This document shows, piece by piece, positions 18,400 through 28,805 of a stretch of DNA of 38,087 bases. The translations under genes and the position numbers were made by a program. The DNA lies in NCBI GenBank assembly GCA_000333855.2, contig CM007343.1, forward strand, positions 455,319-493,405, in the 5' to 3' direction. The stretch is from Endotrypanum monterogeii. Taxonomy: Eukaryota; Euglenozoa; Kinetoplastea; Trypanosomatida; Trypanosomatidae. Numbering within the stretch: the first letter of the stretch is position 1; each line of letters opens with the position of its first letter. The notes under the pieces are model-generated. The model made no database searches. It worked only from the letters and a program-made list of their open reading frames with translations, and was not told the DNA's origin.

Positions 18400-19930
18400 T
18401 TCTTCTGGACGAGTGGAAGCTCGTCTGCTTGAACATGATCTGAAGATCATACTGGTCCATCTGCATTCAGGTTCGGATGTTATGCCGGTCACTCTCGTCT
18501 CACAGTGCCAGAGGATCCTGCACTGTTCACGGTCACTGAACGTTGGAGCGGATCTGCGTTATTGCCTCGCACATGCGTCGTCCAAGAGCGAAACCCACGC
18601 GCACATCGACTCCACAGATTCGTTAGTCTGCCCATGAGAACCAAAGTGTCGGTAGTACCATAGCGAGAACTACCGCCACAAGATTTCCTTCTTTCCCTCG
18701 TTTCCAAACTCGCGCTGGTGAGCAGCGGCGAGGTGATAAACACAACTAACCCCCCCCAGCGTGCACAGTGGCGGCCATAATGTGGCGCGCGCTTCGCCCT
18801 CCCCTTTCTCCATTACGGCATTGAATGTTGACAAGACGAAGATGGAATGCTTTGGAGAATGTCTTAGCGACAGCTGTATCCGCCCGGTGTACACCCAGTC
18901 GATCGCACAGAGCAGTCATATGCGCAAGCACCAGGTGGGTCGCCCGACATGCCAGCCGATCCCCAAGATCGAGTGGGATCAGTAGGGGATGCTTTGAGGC
19001 GCGACAAGAAAGTAACCCTCTTCAGCAGTGCACAATGCTTGGGAGTGGACTTGTGAATACCGGTGCCGTACCTGGTGCTGACCCCCAAGAGGGTGGCGCC
19101 TGATACGTTACGTGAGTGGCCTGCGATTGTGATTCTGCCTCTTGACAACTACCGTTGTACGTGGTCTCCTGTCATAGGCCCACTGGCAGTGAACTCTGCC
19201 CCTCACAATGCCAGAGGTGTGAAGCGAGATGGTAACTGCGCAGCCAGGAGGGAACACGTACCGAAAAGAAGGCAATGAGGGCGGAGCACCGAGTATCTCC
19301 GATGCCCTCTACTCAACCGACGCGCACCATGTGCGCCGACGACGTGGCTACCTTTGAGCACCGCCGCACATGTTCTGCCAGCAGCTCTCGCAGTTGTTCC
19401 TCCGCTATCAAGCTTTGCTGCCCCATTGTACACACTAGACGCACCATCCACCGTTGAATCTCAGAAGCTGTTCTATTTCCCTCATCCTCTTATTTCTTTA
19501 TTGGCGATAAATGTAGAAACCGATGTCGTACATCGGGTGACCTCGTCGCTGTCGCAGCCTTTTGTGTCCGTCGAGGGGCGATGACCGCCTGCGAACGCCT
19601 ACCGAACCGCTATGGAACGCGGAGCGGGTGGTTGCCGCGGGCTGAGGGATAGGGTCTGAGGGATGATGAGGGATGATGAGGACACAAGTTTAAGTACTCT
19701 TGAGGAAAAACGGGAGGTGGTCGACTAAACCCGAGCGAGCCGATGTGCCTATCAGAGCGTTGAATACTACGCGAAGCAACGACGAAGAACGAGGGGCTCC
19801 AAGCTACAACGTTGGACGGGATCAGCCCGTCGCTCGTCGCGCGCGTCATCTTTGGCGATAGCATGCTCACCGTGTGCTGCGAAACGCTGCTCAAGAAGAA
19901 GAAGTCGTACTTTATGCTAAGCTTCCGCGT
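18400..19930 (+). mobile_element. Possible degenerate retroposon (DIRE-like) remnants
   Basis: The plus strand reads like broken non-LTR retrotransposon coding sequence. At 18813-18860 a frame gives ITALNVDKTKMECFG, resembling the 'LNxxKTxxMxFG' stretch that follows the catalytic motif in LINE reverse transcriptases. Adjoining frames (to about 19150) carry Ser/Arg/Trp-rich text with stops and shifts. At 19806-19830 a frame gives TLDGISPSLVAR, resembling the 'PDGIxPxxI' entry of the reverse transcriptase domain. The two lie in the wrong order for one element, so several fragments would be needed. Leishmania is known to keep only decayed ingi-clade elements (DIREs and SIDERs). The call rests on short motifs and could be coincidence. 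Confidence 0.35.
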
Positions 19931-20081
19931 TCACTCGTTCATATTTCGGTGCTGGACATAACTTCTCCATGATAAAGGGGAAGTGAACTGAATGCCGCGG
20001 GTCGTATTGATTGCTGTGGCATGGACACCTCCTCCTGCCATGCATCCCACAAACACAGAAATACCGAAAGTCAAGAGTGAA

Positions 20082-20084
<3 letters not shown>

Positions 20085-20128
<44 letters not shown>
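20085..20128. repeat. (GT)n microsatellite
   Basis: About 44 bases of GT, 290 bases past the stop of the cyclo-ligase gene in the minus sense. Confidence 0.95.
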
Positions 20129-20129
<1 letters not shown>

Positions 20130-20414
20130 GCCACTAGCTCCGCACTGAATCATCCTGCACACATACATCTACAGGTGTGCGCACACGTGCCCCTGGTGGC
20201 ACTATCGGCGTTATGGAAAGATGATCAAAACAGTGCACACAAATTCCTGCCTAATAGCTTTTTTCGCCTCAGAAGAATTTTGTTTCTTTGGTGGTGGTGG
20301 TGGTGCTGCTGACTACCCACTCACCCCCCCCGCCACCCTACCACCTCTGCTTCGATCATCTTCAAGGCACTCAACGTGTAGCAGCAGCAGAGGTGCAAAC
20401 ACCCGGACGATCAC

Positions 20415-21803
20415 TCACCCCTTCTGCACCCTCTCTACCCCACCGCTTGGCGAGACAACCAAGTGAATCCTTTCGTCGTGGATGTCAACAGGGAAATGCA
20501 ATGGGACGGGGACTTCAAGAAGACAGCCACCCGCTGCGGACTCGCCTGCGGAAGAGAAAGGCAGTACCTGACTGTCGAAGGCAATACCCATTACCTCCCA
20601 TTTCGGAGCGCGCACGTCTATCGCGGAAGGTGGAGATGCACCTACGAGAGAGCTGGCAGTGGATAGAAAAGACTCAGCGAAGCACCTGCTGCAGTGCGCA
20701 CGGCCGTGATACCGTAGAAAGCGGTCGTAGAAGCCTCCACCTTTTCCGAGGCGGCCGCCAGTCACCACATCAAAAAAAACACCAGGTGCGAGCACAAGCA
20801 AAGACACGTCATCGAGGGAGTGTGAGTGGCACGTGGACTCCCCGGGAACAGGAGGGTCTAGACAGATGTTCTGACCTTGACGAGCGTCCCTGTACTCAAG
20901 AAGACCTGACGGCCGATACCCGACCGCGTGGGACCGGGGGAACAAGCGTGCGTATGCATCACAGAGAAGCATGTGGCGTTGGCGGCCATGGGAGCTTGAG
21001 CACCCCACCTGGCTGTCCTGTGCACCGTCTGTGACCCCCTTCACCGTCAGCGACGGAGCGACAGGCACTGGTGTGGGGATGTTGGATGTAAAAGCAGGCC
21101 CGAGTAGCCACGGCTCCAAAACTGAGGAGTTCATCTCACAAATGTTGTACGCACCCTGTGCAGAGAAAGATGTAGTCAGATCATGCTCATCGAGGACCTC
21201 GACGAAGACCATAGCCCGTTTGAGAGGATTCGGAAGGGTATCTTGTGACGCAGTGTGATCTGTCGCACTTGGTGGTGACACCCGTAGGGAGTCTGACCCC
21301 GGAGCAGACGCAGCTGCAACCTCAGCACCAGACGTCGACAAAGCCGCCATTGTCTCTGGTAGTACAACAGGGGTGAAGATGTGGATGTGCTGCTCATGCG
21401 CAACCCGCCACAGACGACGCATCAGCGGAACGAGATCCACCTCGAAATACAACGGCAGGTACGCCAGGACGAACAGCGGTGGCGGGGGGAGCTCAGCGCG
21501 CAGCAGCGTGTCCCGAACAGCGCACAAACCGGATGGGTGCAACAATTCGGTACCATAAGTCATAGTCGTCGTGTTTGGTCGATGACGCCTGAGAATGTAT
21601 TCGTAGACATGATCACAGACCCTTTGTGAGGCAAGCCGGACCTGCTCTGGCTCCGACCTCGCCCACCTCCGCAGGCGCAGCAGCAGCTCCTTACGGAGTG
21701 TCCGTTTGATATGTTCCACCGAGGCGGGCTGCATCACAGGATGTGATCGGGCGCCAAAGAGGGGAAAAGAAAAGGGCAAACGACGCACACTGCAATCCAG
21801 CAT
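20415..21803 (-). CDS. 5-formyltetrahydrofolate cyclo-ligase (methenyltetrahydrofolate synthetase)
   Basis: 462 residues from the ATG at 21803; an in-frame ATG at 21734 is an equally good start and lies closer to where family homology begins. The enzyme converts 5-formyltetrahydrofolate and ATP to 5,10-methenyltetrahydrofolate, recycling folinic acid into the one-carbon pool. Family landmarks appear in order: an N-terminal IKRTLRKELLLRLRRW helix, the FVLAYLPLYFEVDLVPLM strand-helix region, IHIFTPVVLPE, then LLVLAPGVFFD followed by the phosphate-binding GRLGKGGGFYDRFL, and the C-terminal GIAFDSQVL and VPVPLHFPVDIHDERI. The glycine-rich loop appears intact. Usual family members are near 200 residues. 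The excess here is low-complexity insertions (about residues 155-200 and 240-330), common in Leishmania. The N-terminal 23 residues between the two ATGs are basic and hydrophobic and might be a targeting signal. Confidence 0.9.
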   Translation of the reverse strand: MLDCSVRRLPFSFPLFGARSHPVMQPASVEHIKRTLRKELLLRLRRWARSEPEQVRLASQRVCDHVYEYILRRHRPNTTTMTYGTELLHPSGLCAVRDTLLRAELPPPPLFVLAYLPLYFEVDLVPLMRRLWRVAHEQHIHIFTPVVLPETMAALSTSGAEVAAASAPGSDSLRVSPPSATDHTASQDTLPNPLKRAMVFVEVLDEHDLTTSFSAQGAYNICEMNSSVLEPWLLGPAFTSNIPTPVPVAPSLTVKGVTDGAQDSQVGCSSSHGRQRHMLLCDAYARLFPRSHAVGYRPSGLLEYRDARQGQNICLDPPVPGESTCHSHSLDDVSLLVLAPGVFFDVVTGGRLGKGGGFYDRFLRYHGRAHCSRCFAESFLSTASSLVGASPPSAIDVRAPKWEVMGIAFDSQVLPFSSAGESAAGGCLLEVPVPLHFPVDIHDERIHLVVSPSGGVERVQKG

Positions 21804-22614
21804 CAACAACACATATTGTTTTTTTTCTCCTTATCCACTAATAGCTATGATCATTCAGGGCACAAGATGACCTTCAAGACGAGAGAACAAGATAATACAA
21901 GGCAAGCGAGTTGGACGAACAGCCCGGCACGTACCACTCTCCCTCCCCTCTTCGGGGCAGCTGATGGGGAAAATGCAGGGACCAAATCCCCTTTTTACCC
22001 AACTCTCTTTACTAGACTAATATCCTCGTGTGTATATATATATATATATTTGTATGTGTGCGTACGCACGGGTGCGAGTAGCTCTGCTTATCCAACTGTG
22101 TGCTTGTGTGTGTCTCTGGGTGAATCACAGTCGTCACAAAGGGAGCGAGGAACCGAGAATGAACCACAAGGTGGATGGGAAGCTGATGTAAAGCACGTTA
22201 AGGTACAAGGTGTCACTCAAATCAGTGTATATCTCGAACAGTGAAGACGGCGTGGATAAGAAAAGCAGTACAAAACAGAATCAGGCCCATCTGCCGGCGG
22301 CCGAGTCCGAGCTACCCACACACACAAACAAAAAAAAAAAAAAACTGCACATGTGTCGGGGGAACGGGGAGGCTTGTCCAAATGTACCAGCAGAGACCAA
22401 ACGAGTGCCTTCACCGGAAGTGACGTGTTAGCTGAGGATATCTTACTGCGCTGTGTACACTTTCACTTGCCCATCCGCTGCACAGAGCCATAACATCAAA
22501 GAAATATAAAAAAAAAATATATATATATATATATATCCTGGAATGATTTCGCGCTGTTTCCAACTGAGTTTTCCTACAGGTTTCCTTTTTCTTCGTCAAA
22601 GCAACTGCGGCTGA
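21804..22614. other. Spacer between the HIT-protein and cyclo-ligase genes
   Basis: No gene was seen. Contains TA microsatellites at 22035-22050 and 22514-22537 and an A-run at 22330-22344 (a T-run in the sense strand). Confidence 0.7.
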
Positions 22615-23862
22615 TTATACGCCGGGTGCAGCGTACCGGGCGAATAAACGACGAAGCTCGTCCGTCTCGGCCTTCATAGCAGCCTCTGTACGAGGCGGGC
22701 AAGACCGCTGCTCCGCCTCGTCCGCCTCGGGCTCCCCTGAGAGCTTCCCTTTGGGATCGAAAGGAATGACATGCACGTGAAGATGCTCGACTGTCTGCCC
22801 TGCTAGGACGCCCTGTTGCACGGCGATACTGTAGTTTCCTTCGCACAGCGCGGAGGTAGTAGGGGAGTCATCAGCGCCGCCGTGGTTGTGGCGATAACGA
22901 CGCACATGCTCGAGGACATGAATGGTGCACTCCATCACACGACCCCAGTCCTCTACCTCCTCCTCTGAGAGTCCGTGTATAGTGCCCACACAGCGAATAG
23001 GAACTACCATGAGGTGATGGGGCACGATGGGTCTCAAGTTCACGAGCACACAAAAGTGCTGAGAGCAGTAGGGTATACTTGCGGAAGCTGATATAGAAAA
23101 GGGGTAGAAAATGAAGCGATGCCCGTCGCTCCCCTCAGGAATGGTAGACTGGGACGGTGTGAGAGAGCGACATGCGGCCGCGTAGCTGCACATCTGACGA
23201 GCATTCTCGCCAGTGCGCTCCTGTGCATCTTTCTTTAACATCAGCGGGTCGCGCAGCAACTTCTCTGCCGCACTGGCCGAGGCCAGAGCTGTACCTTCAG
23301 CGGTTGACAGCTGTGCCGAGGCTTCAGTGGGCGACTGTGCGGGCTGCTCTTGTATTTCAGTCACCAGTGCCGTGAAGGCGGAGAGCATTGCTGCATCCTC
23401 GCTCGCATCCGCTGCACTACTCGACTGTGTGGAAACGATGCGGTATTTCTGTAGCCTGTGATAAATCATGTTATTGGGGTTGAAGTCGCCTGGTGCTCGC
23501 TCCACAATGTGCAAATATGCGTGGTTGTCGTTAACACCGGCGGCTGCAGGAGACCTACAACCTGTGGCGCACGCATGCGACATCGAGGAAAGCTCTGACG
23601 TATCTCCAGGAGAGGAAAAATTGAAGCTGCCCTCAGGGTGGGTGAGGCAGCGGCACATCTGCAACAAAGCGGACCAGTCTGTCGACAGCAACGAAGCTAA
23701 GCGGAAGACAGGGGCAGATGATGGATGGGAGGGAGAAGCCTGCACCACGTGCGAGTGATGTCGGTGTGCTTTATAGCTGATACAGCTGTTCACAGTGGAC
23801 ACAACGTAGTGCGCGCACTCCCTCGTCACCGCGATATTGGGAGAAACTTTCACTGAGCGCAT
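22615..23862 (-). CDS. HIT-domain nucleotide hydrolase, Fhit branch
   Basis: 415 residues from the ATG at 23862 to TAA at 22615-22617. The HIT domain is C-terminal, about residues 265-370: FCVLVNLRPIVPHHLMVVPI (270-289), then IHGLSEEEVEDWGRVM, then AVQQGVLAGQTVEHLHVHVIP. The histidine triad is H360-L-H362-V-H364, with H362 expected to be the nucleophile. The 'LVNxxPxVPxHxxVxP' and 'GQTVxHxHVHVxP' patterns match Fhit (diadenosine triphosphate hydrolase) rather than Hint or GalT. Unlike Fhit (about 150 residues) it has a 260-residue N-terminal extension rich in Ser/Ala, which includes FNPNNMIYHRLQKYRIV at about 127-143. The substrate is probably a dinucleoside polyphosphate or other nucleotide conjugate; this cannot be fixed from sequence. 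Confidence 0.9.
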   Translation of the reverse strand: MRSVKVSPNIAVTRECAHYVVSTVNSCISYKAHRHHSHVVQASPSHPSSAPVFRLASLLSTDWSALLQMCRCLTHPEGSFNFSSPGDTSELSSMSHACATGCRSPAAAGVNDNHAYLHIVERAPGDFNPNNMIYHRLQKYRIVSTQSSSAADASEDAAMLSAFTALVTEIQEQPAQSPTEASAQLSTAEGTALASASAAEKLLRDPLMLKKDAQERTGENARQMCSYAAACRSLTPSQSTIPEGSDGHRFIFYPFSISASASIPYCSQHFCVLVNLRPIVPHHLMVVPIRCVGTIHGLSEEEVEDWGRVMECTIHVLEHVRRYRHNHGGADDSPTTSALCEGNYSIAVQQGVLAGQTVEHLHVHVIPFDPKGKLSGEPEADEAEQRSCPPRTEAAMKAETDELRRLFARYAAPGV

Positions 23863-24497
23863 CGGTGTTGCGAGCGCTGATGCCTTGGGGGGAGGGGGGG
23901 GGAGGGGGGGGCTGCGGCGCCTGGAGTGTAGACAATCTGCAAGGTGAAGAGGATAGTAGCAGCCCCCAAACCTCAGCCCAAACGCGAAGGAGCCGATGTC
24001 TCAGCCTGCTACACCTGCACGGCGATGGTGCAACAATAAACGAATAAACGAGAGGAGGAAAGAAGCGGTGTCAATATGCAAGGTGTACCGGACAGTATGT
24101 GGTGGGCGTGAGGAACATACATGCGGCGAGGAAAAAAAAAGATGATGCATGGCATCCAACTATGGAATACATTATATATATAGTTGACTCAACGCACAGA
24201 ACGAAGCCATGGAAGAAGAGGTAAAAATGCATCCGACATGTACTGCAAAAATGGCAGTGGATGCCCCCTCCCCCCTTATCGTCTCCTCTCCCCGATTGAC
24301 TACTCAAGCACTCACCGGTCACGAGTAATTTATGTATCTCTGTATACCTAGATGCTCCTCACCATGTGTATGTATGTATATGTATGTGCGGGTGGGCGGG
24401 TGCCTGTGAACGTGTGCGCACTCATCTCTGTGTGTGAAACCAAATCGTTAATTCGTGAGTGACCCCACAGCAGCCCTCAACCCCTCCCCCTCCCCCC
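23863..24497. other. Spacer between the HAD-protein and HIT-protein genes
   Basis: No gene was seen. It contains the C/T-rich tract used by the HIT gene, a short TA stretch near 24174-24181 and TG/TA-rich sequence near 24365-24390. Confidence 0.7.
23877..23911 (-). promoter_or_regulatory. Polypyrimidine tract and trans-splice acceptor of the HIT gene
   Basis: On the minus strand, long C-runs broken by single T are followed by AAGGCATCAG with AG at 23878-23877, fourteen bases before the ATG at 23862. The plus strand is G-rich enough to be quadruplex prone. Confidence 0.5.
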
Positions 24498-25964
24498 TCA
24501 CGTGTGGATGGAGGCGCCCCTTGTGCGCACGGGTACACCTATGCGCAGGCCGTTTTCTTCATGCTGCTTCCTTTCATGTTCCAGTGTGCTCACCAGGGCC
24601 AAAAGCTGCGCTCCACTCAGCATGCTTGAGCTGCGGCTCGACAGGGCAGGGGGCAAAATTACCATGACGAATATAAATGGAGGGGGAATAGCGAAGTTGA
24701 TCGAACTGCGCAAGGCACGCTTGTCGTAGACCTGTTTCCCCTCACAACGAGAGTCCGCACCTGCCTTGCTGCAACCGGCCCTGCTCGCCTCACCTCCGGT
24801 CATCGGCCGCCCGCCCACTCCTCGGCCCCTACCCCCACACCCACCCTTTGCGTTGTAGTGACGCACGGTGTTCTCAACCCACTGCTGCGCCTTTCTCTCC
24901 GCCTGATGCACTGCCGCCGTCGCCTCCGCCACGGAAGCGGTGTGCGTGGGGAAAGAGGGGGAGAACATGACATGCCGGTGGATTGGATAGCATGCATCGC
25001 GCAGTAGCGGATACGGGCTGGCGAGAAGAGATGCAGCTATCGTCGAGCATGATGCACTGTCTCCGTCTCGACCTGCTCCCGTGGCCCCTTTGCTGTCGGC
25101 GCGTGAAATCACCGTCGGCTGCGGAAGATCCAAGGCCGTTCGAGGAGGAAGCGCCGCTCCACTAGCGTCGGATTTGAGTGGCTCCCCTTGATCGCAGTTG
25201 CTCAGCTGACCTCTCCCCTCTAGCTCCATCGCCGCTTTATCGTTGCGTGCAACGTCGAACATCACAACACCGACTCGATCTGCCCTCGAGTCGCCACCGC
25301 CACCACTGGCAGAACCCGTGGAATCTTCATTGGTGTTGGCGTACAACATCTCCTCCAGCACCCGTATCCCCTCCAGCAGCTCACCACCCTGCTTCGCTCG
25401 GTCCTCGTAATAAAAGATGCGCGACGGGTGATGGTACTGCGCCAAGCAGAAGAAATGGTTCAGCTTGTATTTGATGGTGCCGGCCATCTCACTCGGCTTC
25501 ACCAAGATGTCCTCGATCTCCTTGTCTAGGCCAACCTGCTGCATCAGTGTCCAGATTCGGTCGCGGTATTTCACATCGCGACCGGTGAGAATATAGATGA
25601 GCGGAAGGTCAACTGTTGCTGACGCGCACCCTGTCTCCATGGCGGAGTCGCGATTGCTCGCCAAGGCATTGCGGACCTCGACGATAGCGCGCATATGAGC
25701 AAGAATGGGCTGCACAAACCATGTCGCCTCATTCGGCCGCTCCGGTACTGCTGGCGGTGATAATGTCGAGAGACTTTGATACCACCCCAGACCCCCGGAG
25801 AAGACCGGATTGCGTAGTTGGCCGTGTAACTTTTTTGCGGTGACAGCTGCATCGTGGGTGCTGAGGCTACGTACTCCAACGAGAGCGGCAGCAAGCGCAT
25901 CCTCCTCCACTGCCGGCGAAAAAAAAATTGTCCCGTCGAAATCGAAGATGTGCAGCTCCACCAT
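24498..25964 (-). CDS. HAD-superfamily protein, Swiss Army Knife RNA repair-like
   Basis: 488 residues from the ATG at 25964. The frame is open to 26111, but that extension is translated CA microsatellite, and a splice acceptor (CCCTCCACAG, AG at 26032-26031) lies within it with no ATG before 25964. HAD motifs are complete: LHIFDFDGT (Asp8 nucleophile, Asp10 acid-base), ILTGRD (Thr127 region), VKPS (Lys156) and YYEDRAKQGG (Glu187, Asp188). GLGWYQSLS (58-66), in the place of the family's GWW motif, and KYKLNHFFCL fit the HAD_SAK_1 family, found mostly in fungi and protists. The name comes from association with RNA-repair domains in some members; a phosphatase acting on RNA ends or nucleotides is plausible but untested. 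Residues 205-345 are low-complexity. A C-terminal block from about 412 (YDKRALRSSINFAIPPPFIF) looks conserved and may be a second module. Confidence 0.85.
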   Translation of the reverse strand: MVELHIFDFDGTIFFSPAVEEDALAAALVGVRSLSTHDAAVTAKKLHGQLRNPVFSGGLGWYQSLSTLSPPAVPERPNEATWFVQPILAHMRAIVEVRNALASNRDSAMETGCASATVDLPLIYILTGRDVKYRDRIWTLMQQVGLDKEIEDILVKPSEMAGTIKYKLNHFFCLAQYHHPSRIFYYEDRAKQGGELLEGIRVLEEMLYANTNEDSTGSASGGGGDSRADRVGVVMFDVARNDKAAMELEGRGQLSNCDQGEPLKSDASGAALPPRTALDLPQPTVISRADSKGATGAGRDGDSASCSTIAASLLASPYPLLRDACYPIHRHVMFSPSFPTHTASVAEATAAVHQAERKAQQWVENTVRHYNAKGGCGGRGRGVGGRPMTGGEASRAGCSKAGADSRCEGKQVYDKRALRSSINFAIPPPFIFVMVILPPALSSRSSSMLSGAQLLALVSTLEHERKQHEENGLRIGVPVRTRGASIHT

Positions 25965-26030
25965 TTGAACCACAAGCAGAGTAAGCGCGAAAAACAATAA
26001 AGTAAAAAGTAAAAACCAATAGTAAAATAT

Positions 26031-26040
26031 CTGTGGAGGG
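26031..26040 (-). promoter_or_regulatory. Trans-splice acceptor of the HAD-protein gene
   Basis: Minus-sense CCCTCCACAG with AG at 26032-26031. It lies 66 bases upstream of the ATG at 25964 and there is no intervening AG or ATG. It fixes the start codon. Confidence 0.55.
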
Positions 26041-26043
26041 CCA

Positions 26044-26046
<3 letters not shown>

Positions 26047-26085
<39 letters not shown>

Positions 26086-26100
26086 GCACGCACGCACGCA
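26047..26100. repeat. (CA)n/(CGCA)n microsatellite
   Basis: About 35 bases of CA followed by CGCA repeats, resembling the tract at 2570-2613. Confidence 0.95.
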
Positions 26101-26999
26101 GCCCTAGTCACCGCTTATTACCGTTGAGTCCACTCTGCCATAATGTGCCATTGTGTAAACAAGAAAAAATTGGGAGGAAAGGAAGAAGGTGATGGTGGTG
26201 ATAAGAAAGAAATATATCGAAAGACAGCAGAAACAAAAGATAAACGCTTGGGCAACCGAGCTGCTCAGGGCACTACAGCTGCTCTAGGAAAGAGTAGCAG
26301 GGTTACGAGAAACGTGAAACCCTGACCCCCAGCTTCCACAGAATTCAGGTATTTCAGCGCCCCTCAACTTCGAAATAAAAAGACCTGCGAGAAATTTAAA
26401 AAGGTAGAGTAGTAGTACACCACACACATACACACACGCGTATATATATAACACCACTCACTGAAGATATATCTGTTGCTTTTTGCTGATCCCTCCACTT
26501 GATCCGAGATACATGCAGTAGAGAGAAGAGGGAAAAGGTGCACAACAGGCCAAAGGAACACCGCCTTCAGATTTGGGGACGATAAGGATGATGGTGGTGA
26601 TATTTTTTTTCAAAAATAAAAAAAATCAGAGGGCTCCGACCGCCTATTAACCAGATGAGTACTGCGGAGATATCTCGAGGGCCTTGGATCTACTCCTCAT
26701 CGCAGTATCCAACGTCACTCCACATTCGGGTGCCAAACTACATGGGCTGTCGCTTTGAACAGGGAAAGAAAGCAGAAAAGGAGGCAAGGTAGCTGCTATC
26801 CCCTCAGGAGCAGACCTGTCCATTATCGGTACCTTTGCTGTGAGTAGGAAAAGAACGACAGCGTTGCCCAGGGCACGACTACTCGCTCTGCCGCCAGGGG
26901 AGGGGAGAGAGGTGTAGGGGGGGGGGGGGAGAGGGGAACAACGCTTACGTGGGCGGGGGTGTCGGCTGACTTCCTCACTGCTAGCCCGCACACATCGGG

Positions 27000-27660
27000 C
27001 CCATGAGAAGAAGAATCACGTGGTCGTGCATCTCCAACCTTATCCTACTGCAAAGCATAATCCTCTCCACCATCCCATCCCTTCCACCCGTAGCACATGA
27101 TAGAAGCAATGGTTTCTGCATAGGTGTACATTGCGGTCGGCCGACGACGGGCTTGTCGCATGAGGCAATCGTAAGTACCACGCCCCATCCCACAGTTGCC
27201 AGATGACTTAAAGCGGTACTAACCGGTGCGACTCACAACTTCATCTACGCATACACCCACCCTCCCTCTTCGGTTGACCGTAACAGCTGCAGATAACAGG
27301 GGTCACTGCACCCTTGAAGCCCTCATTGGTACGAAGCGACAGAGATGTAGTGGTGCATTACGTCGTCGCGACACACTCCTGAACCACCGCTTTGTGCGCC
27401 AGTGGATCTGTGGCACCCGCACAGTGCGCAGGGAGCTGTGTTACATGTCACCTCTCTTCTCCCTTCCGCTGTAGACACACCCAGCTGTGCTGTCAACTCC
27501 CGGGTGGGTGCAGGAGCCCCGAGTCGCTATGGGTACTGGACTCAGTACATAGCCTTCACATGCAAGGATGGATACCACTCAGCACGATGCATGTGGTTGT
27601 GGCAAGCCACAGCACCCAGCCCCCCCCCCCCTCCTGAGCTGCTGAGTGGCATGCTTTAAC
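27000..27660. other. GC-rich island, possible retroposon remnant
   Basis: Mixed-composition sequence with overlapping short frames on the plus strand (27003-27206, 27226-27474, 27392-27637), unlike the simple-repeat spacer around it. It may be a SIDER- or DIRE-type remnant in the 3' UTR of the SAMTOR-like gene. No diagnostic signature could be confirmed by eye. Confidence 0.3.
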
Positions 27661-28805
27661 CGCCGCTGTTGTCTACACCAAGAAGTTGACCCGCTTTATT
27701 GAAGATATATATGGTAACATGAGCAACAGCGAATTTCTTTTGAAGCTCCAAATAGTATTTATATTGCGTAATCCCCAATCATCTCACTTCACACCGCTCT
27801 CCAAACTCTCCTCTGTTTAGATTTTGTCTCACCATGGCCTCACGATATCTGCTGTGGGAGAGGGGTATATGTGATGTTAATGTACACGCCCACACCAAGA
27901 AAGGCGGAACAAATAGCCAAGGTGCTATGTGTATATGTGTGTGTGGGGGGGTGGGGGGGGGGGGGGGAGATGAGCGCGTGATGTATTCCCTGTATCAAAA
28001 AATAAAAAAAAAAGTGTCGTAGAAAAGAAAGAAAAAAAAAGAGAGGGAAGAAAAGGAAGGGAGAGATGGCCGAGACGAGTGAGGCAAAAGGTGTGTCCGT
28101 GTACTGCACCCCTTTGCAGGGTTGAAGCGCTGAGATGGGCGGGAAAAGGCGACACCCAAGTACGCGCTCATCAAATGACAACACAACGTAGTAGAAGTGG
28201 TCGATCTTCTCTCCCCTTACAGGCCAGGGGAGGCATCCCCCACGAGCAGAACGGATAGGCCTACTGGGGGAGCCATTACAGAGACGGCAATCAAAGAGAA
28301 GCATCCAATGCCAGTTGTATGACTTTGGAAAAAAACAGAAAAGTGTCTGTCGGAAACATTGCGCAAACGCTTGACAACCTTAAGGTATGGCATCACCCGC
28401 CCAATAGACCCAAACGCGACGTATCGTTTAAGGTCCCACACGAAAAAAAAAACCACTCCCTCACTCTCCCCCTCCCTCTGTGAGTGGGTGTCGGGGAATC
28501 AAAAGACTTAATTATGAACCGCAGTGTATATCATCCTATTCCCCCCCCCCTAATAAAACCAATACACCAAGTGTTCTCGATGTATGTCGGGAAAGACGAG
28601 GGGAAGACGAAAGCACAGTATTGCAAGTGCCCACTGTCACACGGCGGAGCTCCGTTTTGAGCAAGTGCGATGAGATGCGTCGCCAGCATTGCACTCGGCC
28701 CGGCATGGAAGGGGGGGGTGCACCAGTGAAAGTTGATTATGCATTATGGCACCTTTCCACCATACCACCACACACACCACGACCCCTCGCGCCTTCCCCC
28801 CCCCC

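Larger units (their letters stand above)
16987..20414. other. Long spacer (3.4 kb) between the cyclo-ligase and CFAP97-like genes
   Basis: No intact gene. It holds a TA microsatellite at 17094-17131, degenerate retroposon-like sequence (about 18400-19930) and a GT microsatellite at 20085-20128. It has more unique, mixed-composition DNA than the other spacers, which fits decayed coding sequence. Confidence 0.6.
25965..28805. other. Spacer (2.8 kb) between the SAMTOR-like and HAD-protein genes
   Basis: No convincing gene. It holds the CA/CGCA microsatellite at 26047-26100, a T-run near 26601-26610, a G-run at 26921-26931, a possible retroposon island at 27000-27660, and G-runs at 27945-27967. 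A 114-aa minus frame (26647-26991) was considered but has no recognisable feature. Confidence 0.65.

Noticed and set aside
25965..26111. N-terminal extension of the HAD-protein frame
   Set aside because: It is translated CA microsatellite and contains the splice acceptor, so it is untranslated.
26647..26991. 114-aa minus-strand open frame
   Set aside because: It includes a translated C-run and shows no recognisable motif or clear splice signal. Not excluded, but unsupported.
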